NCBI GenBank assembly: GCA_964475205.1
Contig: CAYYVQ010000003.1
Span: 1 to 64,000 of the forward strand
From: CAYSRM01 sp964475205
GTDB taxonomy: Bacteria > Verrucomicrobiota > Kiritimatiellia > UBA8416 > CAYSRM01
Reading direction: 5' to 3'
Length of the DNA: 64,000 nt
The notes under the pieces were generated by a model that worked only from the letters and a program-made list of their open reading frames with translations, did no database searches and was not told the origin of the DNA. The position numbers and the translations under genes are program-made. Positions 33,667 through 41,630 of this stretch are shown one piece after another; positions within the stretch are counted from its first letter, which is position 1, and each line of letters begins with the position of its first letter.

Positions 33667-36102
33667 TTAATGGCGCGTAATCGTGACCTCTTTTTCTTCC
33701 GGCAGTGAATCGATAATCAGGAAACCGTCTTTATCGGAAGTCAGTGTATGACCGGGCAGTTGGTATGCTGTATTCGGAGTGGCGCAGGTAATAAGACAAC
33801 GCATTCCTTCTGAATGGTTGATCTTAACGGTGTGGAGCGTCTCGTTATTTCGCGCAAAAACAACAATTGTTCTGCCTATTGCCGCGGCGTGCGTATTTTT
33901 ACCGCTTTTAACCAGCCTGACTTCGGGCAGCGGTTTTTTATCTTCTATATGGCGCGGCAGCAGAATGTTGAGAAACCGTGTATGCCTGCTTGTACTTGCA
34001 GGTTCGGTCTCCGTGCGCCAGAAACCTATGTGAGTGGTTTTTCGCTGTTTAAGAGCTTTTTCTTTCGGGGTAACAGTTAGATTGTCGCCGTCAAATCCAT
34101 TGCGCTGGTTGCCGTCTGTTTCGACGTAACACTGGTAATCAGGTCCGCCAATCTTAAGTATTCTCATATTCTCTGGAAGGAGGGCATGGTGGATGAGTTG
34201 TCCATCTTTATGCTTCGAGAGCAGCATGCGTCCTTGCGACTTGATAATCCCGTTATTCAGGCCTTTTCCTGCAAGAAGCGTTTCTCCGGAGCTTATCGGC
34301 TTTGAGAGGTGATGAAGCAGAAACTTGGGAAGGTAGGAGGCGTCGGTGGTGTTAACCCGGTCATAAACTACAAAAGCCTTTTCGGGTCTCAAGTAGACAA
34401 ACTGGCGCGTTACCAGTGAAACTTTTTCAGGAGCTCCGGGTTCAGCCCATACCGTTGAATTGTAGGCTGCAGTGATATCAGCAGCCACATAGTCAAACTC
34501 ATCGGGGACGCTTTTCCATGCAGTGATTGTTGCCCGCTCCAGGTGCGGTCCACTATCTTTTATCTCGCGGTAGTGCTTCATGCTTGCGCACCAGAAGCTG
34601 GTTGGTCTTATCACGCGCTGGCCGCCCGCAAGTTTGTCTCTAATATTGCGTCCGGATAGTTTCTTGTGGTTAAGGTAACTGCTTGTTTCTCCCGGAGCCA
34701 GGACCAGCAGGCTATTGGCCGAGACAGTCTGCACCGCGTAGCCAAGCCGATGATCGCTCCAGTAACCGACACTGTAGATTCCAGTCTGAGGAGCCAGCAT
34801 CCCCCCGCATTGAATGCTGAAGTGACCGGCATCATAATGGTCGTGGTGCGCCATAAAATCCCCTGCCTTGAAGGACGCGTAAGTCTCGTGAGGGTTCCCC
34901 CATTTTCCCCGGAAATAAGCAACCCCCATTGATTCCCGTCCGAAGAGCTTTGCCTGGGGCAGTTGGTTACGCATCCATAGTTCCGGTTGTTCAGGGTTGT
35001 AGTCTCCGGTCAAAGGCCTGGTGGACGGGTCATAGGTCAAGGCAATGTACCAGTAGTAGGGACGCTTGCCATAGGGACGCAAAGAGCGATTGCGCAGGTA
35101 GTCTGCTCCAGCCATAAGTCCGGGATCGCGTGAGAGCCTGGCAAAATAATCAACAGTAACCGTCCACCATCCTGTCTGGCCAAGGCGCAATGAACCAGAC
35201 GAATCGCCGTAAGGTTCAAATACGCCGTTCGGGCCGTACTGGTAAAGCGACCAGTAACCGATTTTCTTCATTATTTCGCGGATTGAGACCCCGTCTATTG
35301 TTTCTTTTCCGAGGGCGCTAAGCACACAGTCAGCAGCCATGGCGTAAGGCCCCGCTCTGTTATATATCCAGTAGCTGGCGCCTTCGGGCCAGCCCTCGGA
35401 ATATTGCAGCGCCCTGATGGTGTCGATGTAGTGCGCTAATGCCCGCTGCAGTGTCTTCTGATCAAGATGTTCGGCTATTCCTAGAGCGGCGATCATTACT
35501 CCGTTTGCAGCCTGGTTTCGCCCATGCCATAAAGCCATTCCGGTGTTGTCAAGGCGATCAAGTTCTGTTGCAAGTCTTGCTTTGATAGTATCTACGACCT
35601 TTTGCTTTTCATCTTCCCGGAAGCCGGGATAATTGTACAGCCAGTCGTATGCCAGGGAATGTGACCAGAGTTTTGAGGGATGGGGACCGCCTTGTGCCTG
35701 CAGGGGTTCTTTCAGCATTTTTCTGATTGCTGCTTTGCCGTAGCTTTCTTTTCCGGTTACAATCCATCTTGTTGCCAGTGCAGCGGGATGTTGCCAGCCG
35801 TTGTCAATTTTCACTTTAAGCGCATCGTCAAAAACAGCCTTGAATACCGGATCAGTACGATAAAGGTTGCGTACCTCTGCTTTGGTGCGGCCCCAGTTCT
35901 TTCTGTCGTCCGGACGGAATATGCATCGTGGATGAGATCTGAAATATTCTACCTCAATCGCGGTTCTCGGGGGGTGCTCTGAAGGCGGAGCTTCCCAGAA
36001 TAGCTGGCGCTGATTCGGTTCGCCCGGGGCTGAGGATATTGTGATGGCAAGTGTCAATTTAACTAAAATTAAGCGAAGCGCAAAACGTGCCTGGTTAATC
36101 AT
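33667..36102 (-). CDS. Heparinase II/III-like polysaccharide lyase
   Basis: An 811-residue exported protein with a signal peptide in the first 25 residues (LRLILVKLTLAITISSA). An alpha/alpha toroid region (about 80-380) shows QHPAALATRWIVTGK, KLWSHSLAYDWLYNY, WHGRNQAANGVM and SEGWPEGASYW. The heparinase II/III beta-sandwich follows, with the family hallmark MAHHDHYDAGHFSIQ near residue 440. Expected to cleave uronic-acid-containing or sulfated glycans by elimination, in the periplasm or outside. The ATG at 36102 has AAAGGAGA before it. It follows the secretin-like gene by 45 bases. The actual substrate cannot be read from sequence. Confidence 0.88.
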   Translation of the reverse strand: MINQARFALRLILVKLTLAITISSAPGEPNQRQLFWEAPPSEHPPRTAIEVEYFRSHPRCIFRPDDRKNWGRTKAEVRNLYRTDPVFKAVFDDALKVKIDNGWQHPAALATRWIVTGKESYGKAAIRKMLKEPLQAQGGPHPSKLWSHSLAYDWLYNYPGFREDEKQKVVDTIKARLATELDRLDNTGMALWHGRNQAANGVMIAALGIAEHLDQKTLQRALAHYIDTIRALQYSEGWPEGASYWIYNRAGPYAMAADCVLSALGKETIDGVSIREIMKKIGYWSLYQYGPNGVFEPYGDSSGSLRLGQTGWWTVTVDYFARLSRDPGLMAGADYLRNRSLRPYGKRPYYWYIALTYDPSTRPLTGDYNPEQPELWMRNQLPQAKLFGRESMGVAYFRGKWGNPHETYASFKAGDFMAHHDHYDAGHFSIQCGGMLAPQTGIYSVGYWSDHRLGYAVQTVSANSLLVLAPGETSSYLNHKKLSGRNIRDKLAGGQRVIRPTSFWCASMKHYREIKDSGPHLERATITAWKSVPDEFDYVAADITAAYNSTVWAEPGAPEKVSLVTRQFVYLRPEKAFVVYDRVNTTDASYLPKFLLHHLSKPISSGETLLAGKGLNNGIIKSQGRMLLSKHKDGQLIHHALLPENMRILKIGGPDYQCYVETDGNQRNGFDGDNLTVTPKEKALKQRKTTHIGFWRTETEPASTSRHTRFLNILLPRHIEDKKPLPEVRLVKSGKNTHAAAIGRTIVVFARNNETLHTVKINHSEGMRCLITCATPNTAYQLPGHTLTSDKDGFLIIDSLPEEKEVTITRH

Positions 36103-36147
36103 GAGATCTCCTTTGGCTTTGCAGGGAAGCAACAAGGTGAATGGATC

Positions 36148-36708
36148 CTATTTTGTCTTATCCGGCTCTATCATTACAACGCCGTTCTGGATGTCCCATC
36201 GCAGGTTGCAGACCTTGCAGACGATATTCATAACATCGAACAGAGAGGTTTTACGGGCAGAGAAAGTGATGAGTTGGTCTTCGGGCGGCTGATACAGTTC
36301 GAGTGGTGGTTTGCCGAAGGGATCAACATCAGATGGACCTGAATTTGTCTCCGGACTGTCGGATGAGCGGTCAAGATTAAGAACCATATTCACGCCTTGA
36401 CGACCATTCTCTGGTCTGGAATCGAACTCGACGCTTGCCTGCTGTAGGAACTCAATCACGCAATGAATGTTTGCCTGACGGAAATTGATCGCGGGGATGA
36501 TGATGTTTTTCATCTTCTCCTGTATCTTCCCTTTCTTATCAAGTATCTTTGAGATCGTGTAGCTCTGTCCCGAGATGTATACCGTTTCGCCCTCCTTGAA
36601 CGCAATCGGACCGTGGTTCCTGCCTTTAGCGTCAGTCATATAAAATTCTTCAGCATTTGCTGAAGTCAGCAAACTGGCGACTATGATTGCAGTGATTGTA
36701 TGTCTCAT
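36148..36708 (-). CDS. Exported protein with stand-alone secretin/TonB short N-terminal (STN-like) domains
   Basis: A 186-residue protein with a signal peptide (residues 1-19, ending SANA). The mature part has a small beta domain (GPIAFKEGETVYISGQSY), then IIIPAINFRQANIHCVIEFLQQ and ITFSARKTSLFDVMNIVCKV with a final NGVVMIEP. This is the N0/STN-type domain usually found at the start of secretins, but no secretin barrel follows. Such single-domain proteins are frequent in Lentisphaerota-type genomes and may bind other envelope proteins. AAGGAGA lies seven bases before the ATG at 36708. It leads the two-gene unit with the heparinase-like lyase. Confidence 0.75.
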   Translation of the reverse strand: MRHTITAIIVASLLTSANAEEFYMTDAKGRNHGPIAFKEGETVYISGQSYTISKILDKKGKIQEKMKNIIIPAINFRQANIHCVIEFLQQASVEFDSRPENGRQGVNMVLNLDRSSDSPETNSGPSDVDPFGKPPLELYQPPEDQLITFSARKTSLFDVMNIVCKVCNLRWDIQNGVVMIEPDKTK

Positions 36709-37021
36709 TGCTAATCTCCTTCGGTCCAACGAAAAAATGATCCACGTTGTTTCCTGTAGCCAATGTTAGCCTTAATGTCTGTATTTCTGCCAGAACTTTT
36801 CCGTATTTTTCTGCTGCAGAAGAAAACTCGCCACAGGAAGAGCTCCGCACGAATTCACGCGACCTCTTCTCCGTGCCTCAGTGTCTCTGTGGTATGTCCC
36901 CCTTTCCAGTATGGGACGCTGGTGAAACCTGGTTATGATTTGCTTGTTGAACGGAATCAGACATAATAAAGTGTCAATAATAAGAAGGATTAACAGAGCT
37001 GGTTTACATAAGGAGTGAGCA
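36709..37021. other. 313-base divergent intergenic region
   Basis: Between the secretin-domain gene (minus) and a sulfatase gene (plus). It includes a CTCAGTGTCTCTGTGG tract at about 36877-36892, similar to one at 58087-58105, and the AAGGAG of the sulfatase at its right end. The minus-strand frame at 36740-36840 has somewhat coding-like composition but no usable start and runs into the next gene's leader; I treat it as non-coding or decayed. Confidence 0.55.
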
Positions 37022-38413
37022 GTGAGCAGAAAATTTAACCTGGTGTTTGTTTTTGCTGATCAGTGGCGCTATCAGGCCACCGGCTATGCCGGAGACGCAA
37101 ATGTGGCAACTCCCAACATCGACAGCTTTGCGGCCCGGAGTTTCAATTTTGCAAACGCCGTTTCGTGCTGTCCTGTGTGCAGCCCGTACCGTGCATCACT
37201 GATGACGGGCGTGTATCCTAATCGTCACCGGATGATGGTTAACGACCAATGTCTGTATCGGCTTTATGACGGCCCCTTTCTGGCAGAATGCCTGCGCGAT
37301 GCTGGTTACCAGACTGCCTACATCGGTAAGTGGCACATAGACGGAAACGGCAGGAACGCTTTTGTTCCTCCCGAGCGGCGTCTCGGATTTGACTGGTGGA
37401 AAGGTTTTGAGTGTACGCACGACTATCAGTCATCATATTACTATTCCGGCGATGATCCCATTCCGCATAAATGGCAAGGGTATGATGCTGCAGCACAGAC
37501 TGATGAAGCATGCCGGTACATCAATGAAGAAGCGGGCAATGATCCTTTTGCGCTTTTTCTTTCGTGGGGTCCGCCGCACAATCCGTTTGGGAGCGCCCCT
37601 GCTGAATTCGAGGCGATGTATGATCCCGCGAAAATACAGCTTCCCGCAAATGTGTCGGAAGAGATCGCAAATGAGGCGCGCAGGCAACTGGCGGGATATT
37701 ATGCACACTGCTCGGCGCTTGATGCCGCATTTGGGCGTCTGCTTGACACGCTTTCCTCAACCGGCAGAGATCAGGATACCATTGTGATATTCACCTCTGA
37801 CCATGGTGATATGCTTGGGAGCCAGGGGCAGTTTCGAAAACAGAGGCCATGGGCCGAGTCAATACGTGTTCCTCTGCTTGTGAGGTATCCGGGCGGGGCA
37901 GGGGGAGGAACAGACAATACTCCGGTAAATGCGCCTGACCTGATGCCGACTATTCTATCGCTTTGCGATGCGCCGGTTCCTGAAGAGGTCCAGGGGCATG
38001 ATTTCAGCCGAACAATCAAAGACGGAACTCCATCACAAATCAAGGACGCGCTATTGGCTCTTTATCTGCCCTTTCATGAGTGGCGATACGATAACGGGGG
38101 CCGGGAATACCGAGGGCTGCATACGACCCGCCACACATACGTTCGCAGCCTTCAGGGTCCCTGGATGCTTTACGACAACGTGAATGATCCATTGCAGCTA
38201 CAGAATCTTGTTGACGATTCCAACCATGCGGCGCTTGTTGCTGAACTTGACGCAAGATTAACCATTCGGCTTAGTGAGGTTGGAGATGATTTTGCTTCCG
38301 GCGCTGAGATCATAGAGCGCGAAAAGTTTTCGCTCAATGATGCAGGCGATATTGCCATAATGCCTTCAGATCTGCCTGTCTGCGCCTCTCATGGATCCCC
38401 CGAAAAAGGCTAA
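37022..38413 (+). CDS. Sulfatase (type I, formylglycine), cytoplasmic
   Basis: A 463-residue type I sulfatase. The metal residues are in FVFADQW near 11, the formylglycine motif is C53-S-P-Y-R57 followed by ASLMTG, and the second metal pair is in FTSDHGDMLGSQG with a HxxK-type YIGKWHIDG. There is no signal peptide, so it should act on imported, small sulfated sugars. Start is GTG with AAGGAG six bases upstream. No maturase gene (anSME or FGE) is in the window. The TAA stop codon is the first three bases of a palindromic repeat element. Confidence 0.93.
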   Translation: MSRKFNLVFVFADQWRYQATGYAGDANVATPNIDSFAARSFNFANAVSCCPVCSPYRASLMTGVYPNRHRMMVNDQCLYRLYDGPFLAECLRDAGYQTAYIGKWHIDGNGRNAFVPPERRLGFDWWKGFECTHDYQSSYYYSGDDPIPHKWQGYDAAAQTDEACRYINEEAGNDPFALFLSWGPPHNPFGSAPAEFEAMYDPAKIQLPANVSEEIANEARRQLAGYYAHCSALDAAFGRLLDTLSSTGRDQDTIVIFTSDHGDMLGSQGQFRKQRPWAESIRVPLLVRYPGGAGGGTDNTPVNAPDLMPTILSLCDAPVPEEVQGHDFSRTIKDGTPSQIKDALLALYLPFHEWRYDNGGREYRGLHTTRHTYVRSLQGPWMLYDNVNDPLQLQNLVDDSNHAALVAELDARLTIRLSEVGDDFASGAEIIEREKFSLNDAGDIAIMPSDLPVCASHGSPEKG

Positions 38414-38591
38414 CCCGCATATCTCACAAAATTCCTGCTGCGAGCGCGGATAGCAATACTGCGAGGGCACGAATTGGAAAACGCCAGATTGCAGTATGTC
38501 TATACGGCTGTTCCGGCGTTTTACGAATTTGCACCCCCGCAGGAGCACTCTCCACGCTCTCGCTACGGAATTCCGTGAGATATGCGGGTTA
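38411..38591. repeat. 181-bp palindromic element with 17-bp perfect terminal inverted repeats
   Basis: TAACCCGCATATCTCAC at 38411-38427 and its exact reverse complement at 38575-38591. The arms continue as AATTCCTGCTGCGAGCGCGG on the left and CGCTACGGAATTCC on the right, and a second inner pair (CGAATTGGAAAACGCC / GGCGTTTTACGAATTT) makes the whole element fold back on itself. It encodes nothing. The first TAA is the sulfatase stop codon. Confidence 0.88.
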
Positions 38592-38647
38592 GTAGTGAAT
38601 GGCGCTTAGATAATGCTGTTTGGGATTGAATTTGACGATGGGCATTG

Positions 38648-38814
38648 AACCTGGATTCGGCAGTTGAGCGCGGCGCTGAAGCACAATCTTCATGCCCACA
38701 GGGCGTTCCGAACGGCGCTCGAAGCACCCTCCAGGTGCGCCTTCGGCCCTTTGGAACGCCCTGTGAACGCGAATCTTGCACTTCAGCATCCACGTCAACT
38801 GCCGAATCCAGGTT
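38648..38814. repeat. 167-bp palindrome with 20-bp perfect ends
   Basis: AACCTGGATTCGGCAGTTGA at 38648-38667 and its exact reverse complement at 38795-38814. Inner arms also pair: CACAGGGCGTTCC on the left with GGAACGCCCTGTG on the right. A strong hairpin would form in RNA or single-stranded DNA. Confidence 0.88.
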
Positions 38815-38824
38815 GAAAATCCTT

Positions 38825-38960
38825 GTATGTGGGTATGTGAGTGTGTGGGTATGTGGGAAAAGCGAGAACGGGGCAGGCAGGGTTGATCTCTCTCATCCTG
38901 ACAAACTCACATACTCACACACTCACACACAGGACGCGCGGTGAAACTATACGCTTTGAA
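38825..38960. repeat. GT-rich / CA-rich flanked module
   Basis: Left GT-rich end (38825-38843) differs by one base from the one at 24470-24488. The right 58 bases (38903-38960) match the module at 32085-32142. The 60 bases between them hold no recognisable gene, unlike the copy at 24510 which keeps the start of an S23-type gene. Confidence 0.75.
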
Positions 38961-39020
38961 AAGGGCTTAACTAAGCGCCATTCCAGGCTAATGTCCTGTG
39001 TAGCTGAGCATTATTGTTGC

Positions 39021-40373
39021 TTACGTTGTGGCAGAGTCTGTGTCAGGCAGGTAGGCCCCATGCTTTATGAGTATTTTTCGGAGCCGATCTGTGTCTACTG
39101 CACGTATATCCGGCCTGGCGTCGGAGGCTGCCATTGCCGCCGCAAGTCCTGCTGCTTCTCCCATGCAGAGGCAGACCGGCATAACTCTTGTGCTTCCCTG
39201 CACTTCCCGATCAGTAGAGATGCTTCGTCCGGCGACTAGCACGTTGTCGAGTCCGCGCGGGGTCAGGCACCGGTAGGGAATGCCGTGTGACTCCCCTTTT
39301 TTCAGACGTATAGCCTTTGAGGCTCCTTCCTTGATTGACCCAACTTCATTCTTCTTATGATGCACATCAATATAATAGGAATTGCGGCAGATCTCGTCGG
39401 GGAACGATCTAAGACTGCTGAAGTCATCAATGGTGAGGCGATAATCCCCAATGATGCGTCGTGTTTCTCGAATGCCCAGCAGCGAACCGGTCTGTGTCAG
39501 GTGCGCATTGGCAAAAGCCTCGGGAAAGAATTCGGCGCATGCGTCGCGGAAGGCTTTTGCAATCTTCCTGCCCTGTATCAGCCCCTTGCTTACTGAAAGC
39601 GGGTCGGTATTGTCCACCGACCAGATGTGGCCTGCGTTGAATCCGATTGCTCCGGGTCCAACGATGTTGTTGCAGGCGTGCCGATCCGGGATTTCCGGAT
39701 ATTTGCCGGATTCGACAATGTCATCTATGGCGCTGCCGTTGGGGCTGTACTTGATCCCCCCGCAATACTGATAGGCATACATGTCGACATTGGTAAGCGT
39801 AAAGCAATGTGTGGCCGGCTGGAGGTCACCGGTCTCGTCCCCTTTTTCAACTTCAGCTCCGGCCCATGCTGCAAGGTCTGCGTCGCCGGTAGCGTCCACG
39901 TAAAGTTTCGCCTTGTATGCAGTAAGTCCGGACTTGTTTGATACCACGATGGCATCGACATTGTTGGATCCGTCTTTTTCGACTGCCGCCAGAAGTGAAT
40001 TGAACAGCACTGTTACGCCATGACCGGTTACAAGTTCGTCGTAGATACTCTTGAGAAGTTCAGGGTCGATAGGTGTCCAGTTGAAACGGTCTTCGGGCAC
40101 ATGGGGCATTCCGGCGATGCATTTTTTGAGGATGTTTTCCGCCATCCCGCCGTATATTATCCGTTCTTTGTCGGTGAAAGGGCACCAGGCGGGAACCAGC
40201 CCGGAAGTTCCCATGCCACCGAGAGCGCCGGTTCCTTCGATCAGCAAGGTCTTTGCTCCTTCTCGCGCGGCTGCAGCCGCTGCTGTGCAGCCGGACGGGC
40301 CTCCGCCGGCAACGATAACGTCCCATGAATCGTCAAGGGTAAGGGCGCGCTCTTTCAGTAAATATTCTGACAT
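39021..40373 (-). CDS. FAD-dependent oxidoreductase (FAD_oxidored type)
   Basis: A 450-residue flavoprotein without a signal peptide. It has the dinucleotide motif VAGGGPSGCTAAAAAAREG at about 20-38, an acidic ribose-binding Glu in LLIEGTGALGGMGTSGL, the YVDATGDADLAAWAG segment and a C-terminal VAGRSISTDREVQGSTRV with CMGEAAGLAAA. This layout is that of the FAD_oxidored family (PF12831), often found in carbohydrate loci of PVC bacteria; the substrate is unknown. AAAGGAG lies nine bases before the ATG at 40373. It lies after the repeat cluster and before the M55 gene on the same strand, with 268 bases between. Confidence 0.87.
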   Translation of the reverse strand: MSEYLLKERALTLDDSWDVIVAGGGPSGCTAAAAAAREGAKTLLIEGTGALGGMGTSGLVPAWCPFTDKERIIYGGMAENILKKCIAGMPHVPEDRFNWTPIDPELLKSIYDELVTGHGVTVLFNSLLAAVEKDGSNNVDAIVVSNKSGLTAYKAKLYVDATGDADLAAWAGAEVEKGDETGDLQPATHCFTLTNVDMYAYQYCGGIKYSPNGSAIDDIVESGKYPEIPDRHACNNIVGPGAIGFNAGHIWSVDNTDPLSVSKGLIQGRKIAKAFRDACAEFFPEAFANAHLTQTGSLLGIRETRRIIGDYRLTIDDFSSLRSFPDEICRNSYYIDVHHKKNEVGSIKEGASKAIRLKKGESHGIPYRCLTPRGLDNVLVAGRSISTDREVQGSTRVMPVCLCMGEAAGLAAAMAASDARPDIRAVDTDRLRKILIKHGAYLPDTDSATT

Positions 40374-40448
40374 GTCTGTCTGCTCCTTTAATAGTGGTTT
40401 TTGTCCGCAGCCAAAACCATTGGTCATTTTTTTGCTTCGCGAAAGTCA

Positions 40449-40515
40449 TTAGCCTGATCTATATCCGAACAGCTTACAACTTGCTTGGCTTTTTTCATGA
40501 ATAGATTCAGGTTAA
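40449..40515. repeat. Short element of the TAGCCTGATCTAT family
   Basis: TTAGCCTGATCTAT at 40449-40462 and an imperfect reverse copy ending ATAGATTCAGGTTAA at 40501-40515. It matches the ends of the elements at 31769 and 32341-32389. Confidence 0.65.
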
Positions 40516-40592
40516 TTATCAGGTAATATGTAATGCTATTAAACTATCGAACTTGATATCGTTGCGCAATCAGAATATGCCGTGCAGCCGGT

Positions 40593-40641
40593 TAACCCGC
40601 ATTTCTCAAAGAATTCCTGCTGTGAGCGTGGATAGCGCCAC
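40593..40641. repeat. Arm of the TAACCCGCATATCTCAC palindromic family, touching the M55 stop codon
   Basis: TAACCCGCATTTCTCAAAG, then AATTCCTGCTGTGAGCGTGG and ATAGCGCCAC, closely following the left arm at 38411. It ends at the base next to the stop codon of the M55 gene. Confidence 0.75.
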
Positions 40642-41430
40642 TTATATCATAAGGTCACAGATGTTGTCACTTTCCAAAAGCACGGTTCTTTCATCAAGTT
40701 GTTTGGCTTTGTGTGTAAGATAATCCTGGATGCCGACGCCTTCTTTGACGCGTATTTCCTGTGCGTAAGGCGGTTCGACAATGACTGGAGGGATGTTACA
40801 GATGTCATCTGCAGCCTTTCTGGCTGTCTCTCGTATGAGTTCCTGTGCAGCCTTCGGAGACAGATGCAATGCAAGTTCATGTCCCAGGCCTTGTTTGACG
40901 GTTGCAGCGTGGATTTGAGGGACGAGCGCTCGAGCTTCGGCAACTGCCTTGTCGTCACCGGAAATAAAGACAGTCGGCACACCAAGTGTTCCAGCCATGA
41001 TCGTTCTTGCGCCGAACTCTCCCACGAATTGGTCGTTGAGCTTGTAATATTCGATTCCCTTTGATGAGTATGTATGACAAAGGGGAGCGTTTTTTGTTCC
41101 TGCCATCGCGTGTTGACCGACAAAGAACACGCCGTTGAATGACGAGTCCAGATAATAAGGCGGTTTGATTGGCCCTCTAGTAATCAGTTTTGCCTTGGGA
41201 TGGAAGGACATGATATCGATTCCGCCGCTGCCGTGTCCGTCCCATACAATAATTTCCGATTGTGGATTCGTGTCCAGTATCCCGTCAACTGCCGCATTGA
41301 CTTCGCCGGTTAACAACTGCATGGCTTGTTGTTTAAGTTTTTGATTTTTTGGCTCGCCGCTTCGGCGTGTCTGGGCGAAGGTTGAAACCATTGCCGGTCC
41401 TTCAAGGTCGGTCATTATGTATATTTTCAT
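40642..41430 (-). CDS. M55 family D-aminopeptidase-like protein (DppA-like)
   Basis: A 262-residue zinc peptidase of family M55 (DppA type, releasing D-amino acids from short peptides), cytoplasmic. The metal residues are visible as MTDLEG (D8, E10) and in WDGHGSGG; GQHAMAG is the family's third motif and FISGDDKAVAEA a later conserved part. It could act on peptidoglycan-derived peptides; a tie to the neighbouring sugar enzymes is not evident. The ribosome binding site is weak. About 200 bases separate it from the divergent Gfo/Idh gene; nothing else is clear there. Confidence 0.9.
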   Translation of the reverse strand: MKIYIMTDLEGPAMVSTFAQTRRSGEPKNQKLKQQAMQLLTGEVNAAVDGILDTNPQSEIIVWDGHGSGGIDIMSFHPKAKLITRGPIKPPYYLDSSFNGVFFVGQHAMAGTKNAPLCHTYSSKGIEYYKLNDQFVGEFGARTIMAGTLGVPTVFISGDDKAVAEARALVPQIHAATVKQGLGHELALHLSPKAAQELIRETARKAADDICNIPPVIVEPPYAQEIRVKEGVGIQDYLTHKAKQLDERTVLLESDNICDLMI

Positions 41431-41630
41431 TTTTCCGTTTCCGTATTCTGACGATCAAAGCAATAATTGCCGCAATGATGAAGACTGACAAAGAGCGTAA
41501 CAACAATCGTGACGACTATCAATCCGGATCGGCGTTGTTTTTTCGCATGTGAAGGATCGGGGCTTGTTTTATGCTGGAGTCCGAGCGTGATAGGTGGATA
41601 ATGAGGAAAATGTAAAAGGAGGGTTTTCAA

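Larger units (their letters stand above)
38597..38983. repeat. Composite repeat bounded by 13-bp inverted repeats
   Basis: GAATGGCGCTTAG at 38597-38609 and CTAAGCGCCATTC at 38971-38983 enclose a 167-bp palindrome and a GT/CA-rich module. No gene is seen inside. It lies immediately after the 181-bp element. Confidence 0.75.

Noticed and set aside
36650..36850. 66-residue minus-strand frame upstream of the secretin-domain gene
   Set aside because: The middle looks faintly coding (coiled-coil-like), but the frame runs into the next gene out of phase and lacks a start signal; at most a decayed remnant.
38841..39239. 132-residue plus-strand frame
   Set aside because: Its first half translates the CA-rich repeat (Thr-His runs) and its second half is antisense to the FAD oxidoreductase.
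41427..41630. 67-residue minus-strand frame whose stop overlaps the M55 start (ATGA)
   Set aside because: The overlap looks like coupling and there is one hydrophobic stretch, but the first half is not protein-like, the start is not supported, and a shifted frame is equally hydrophobic. Left out for lack of support.
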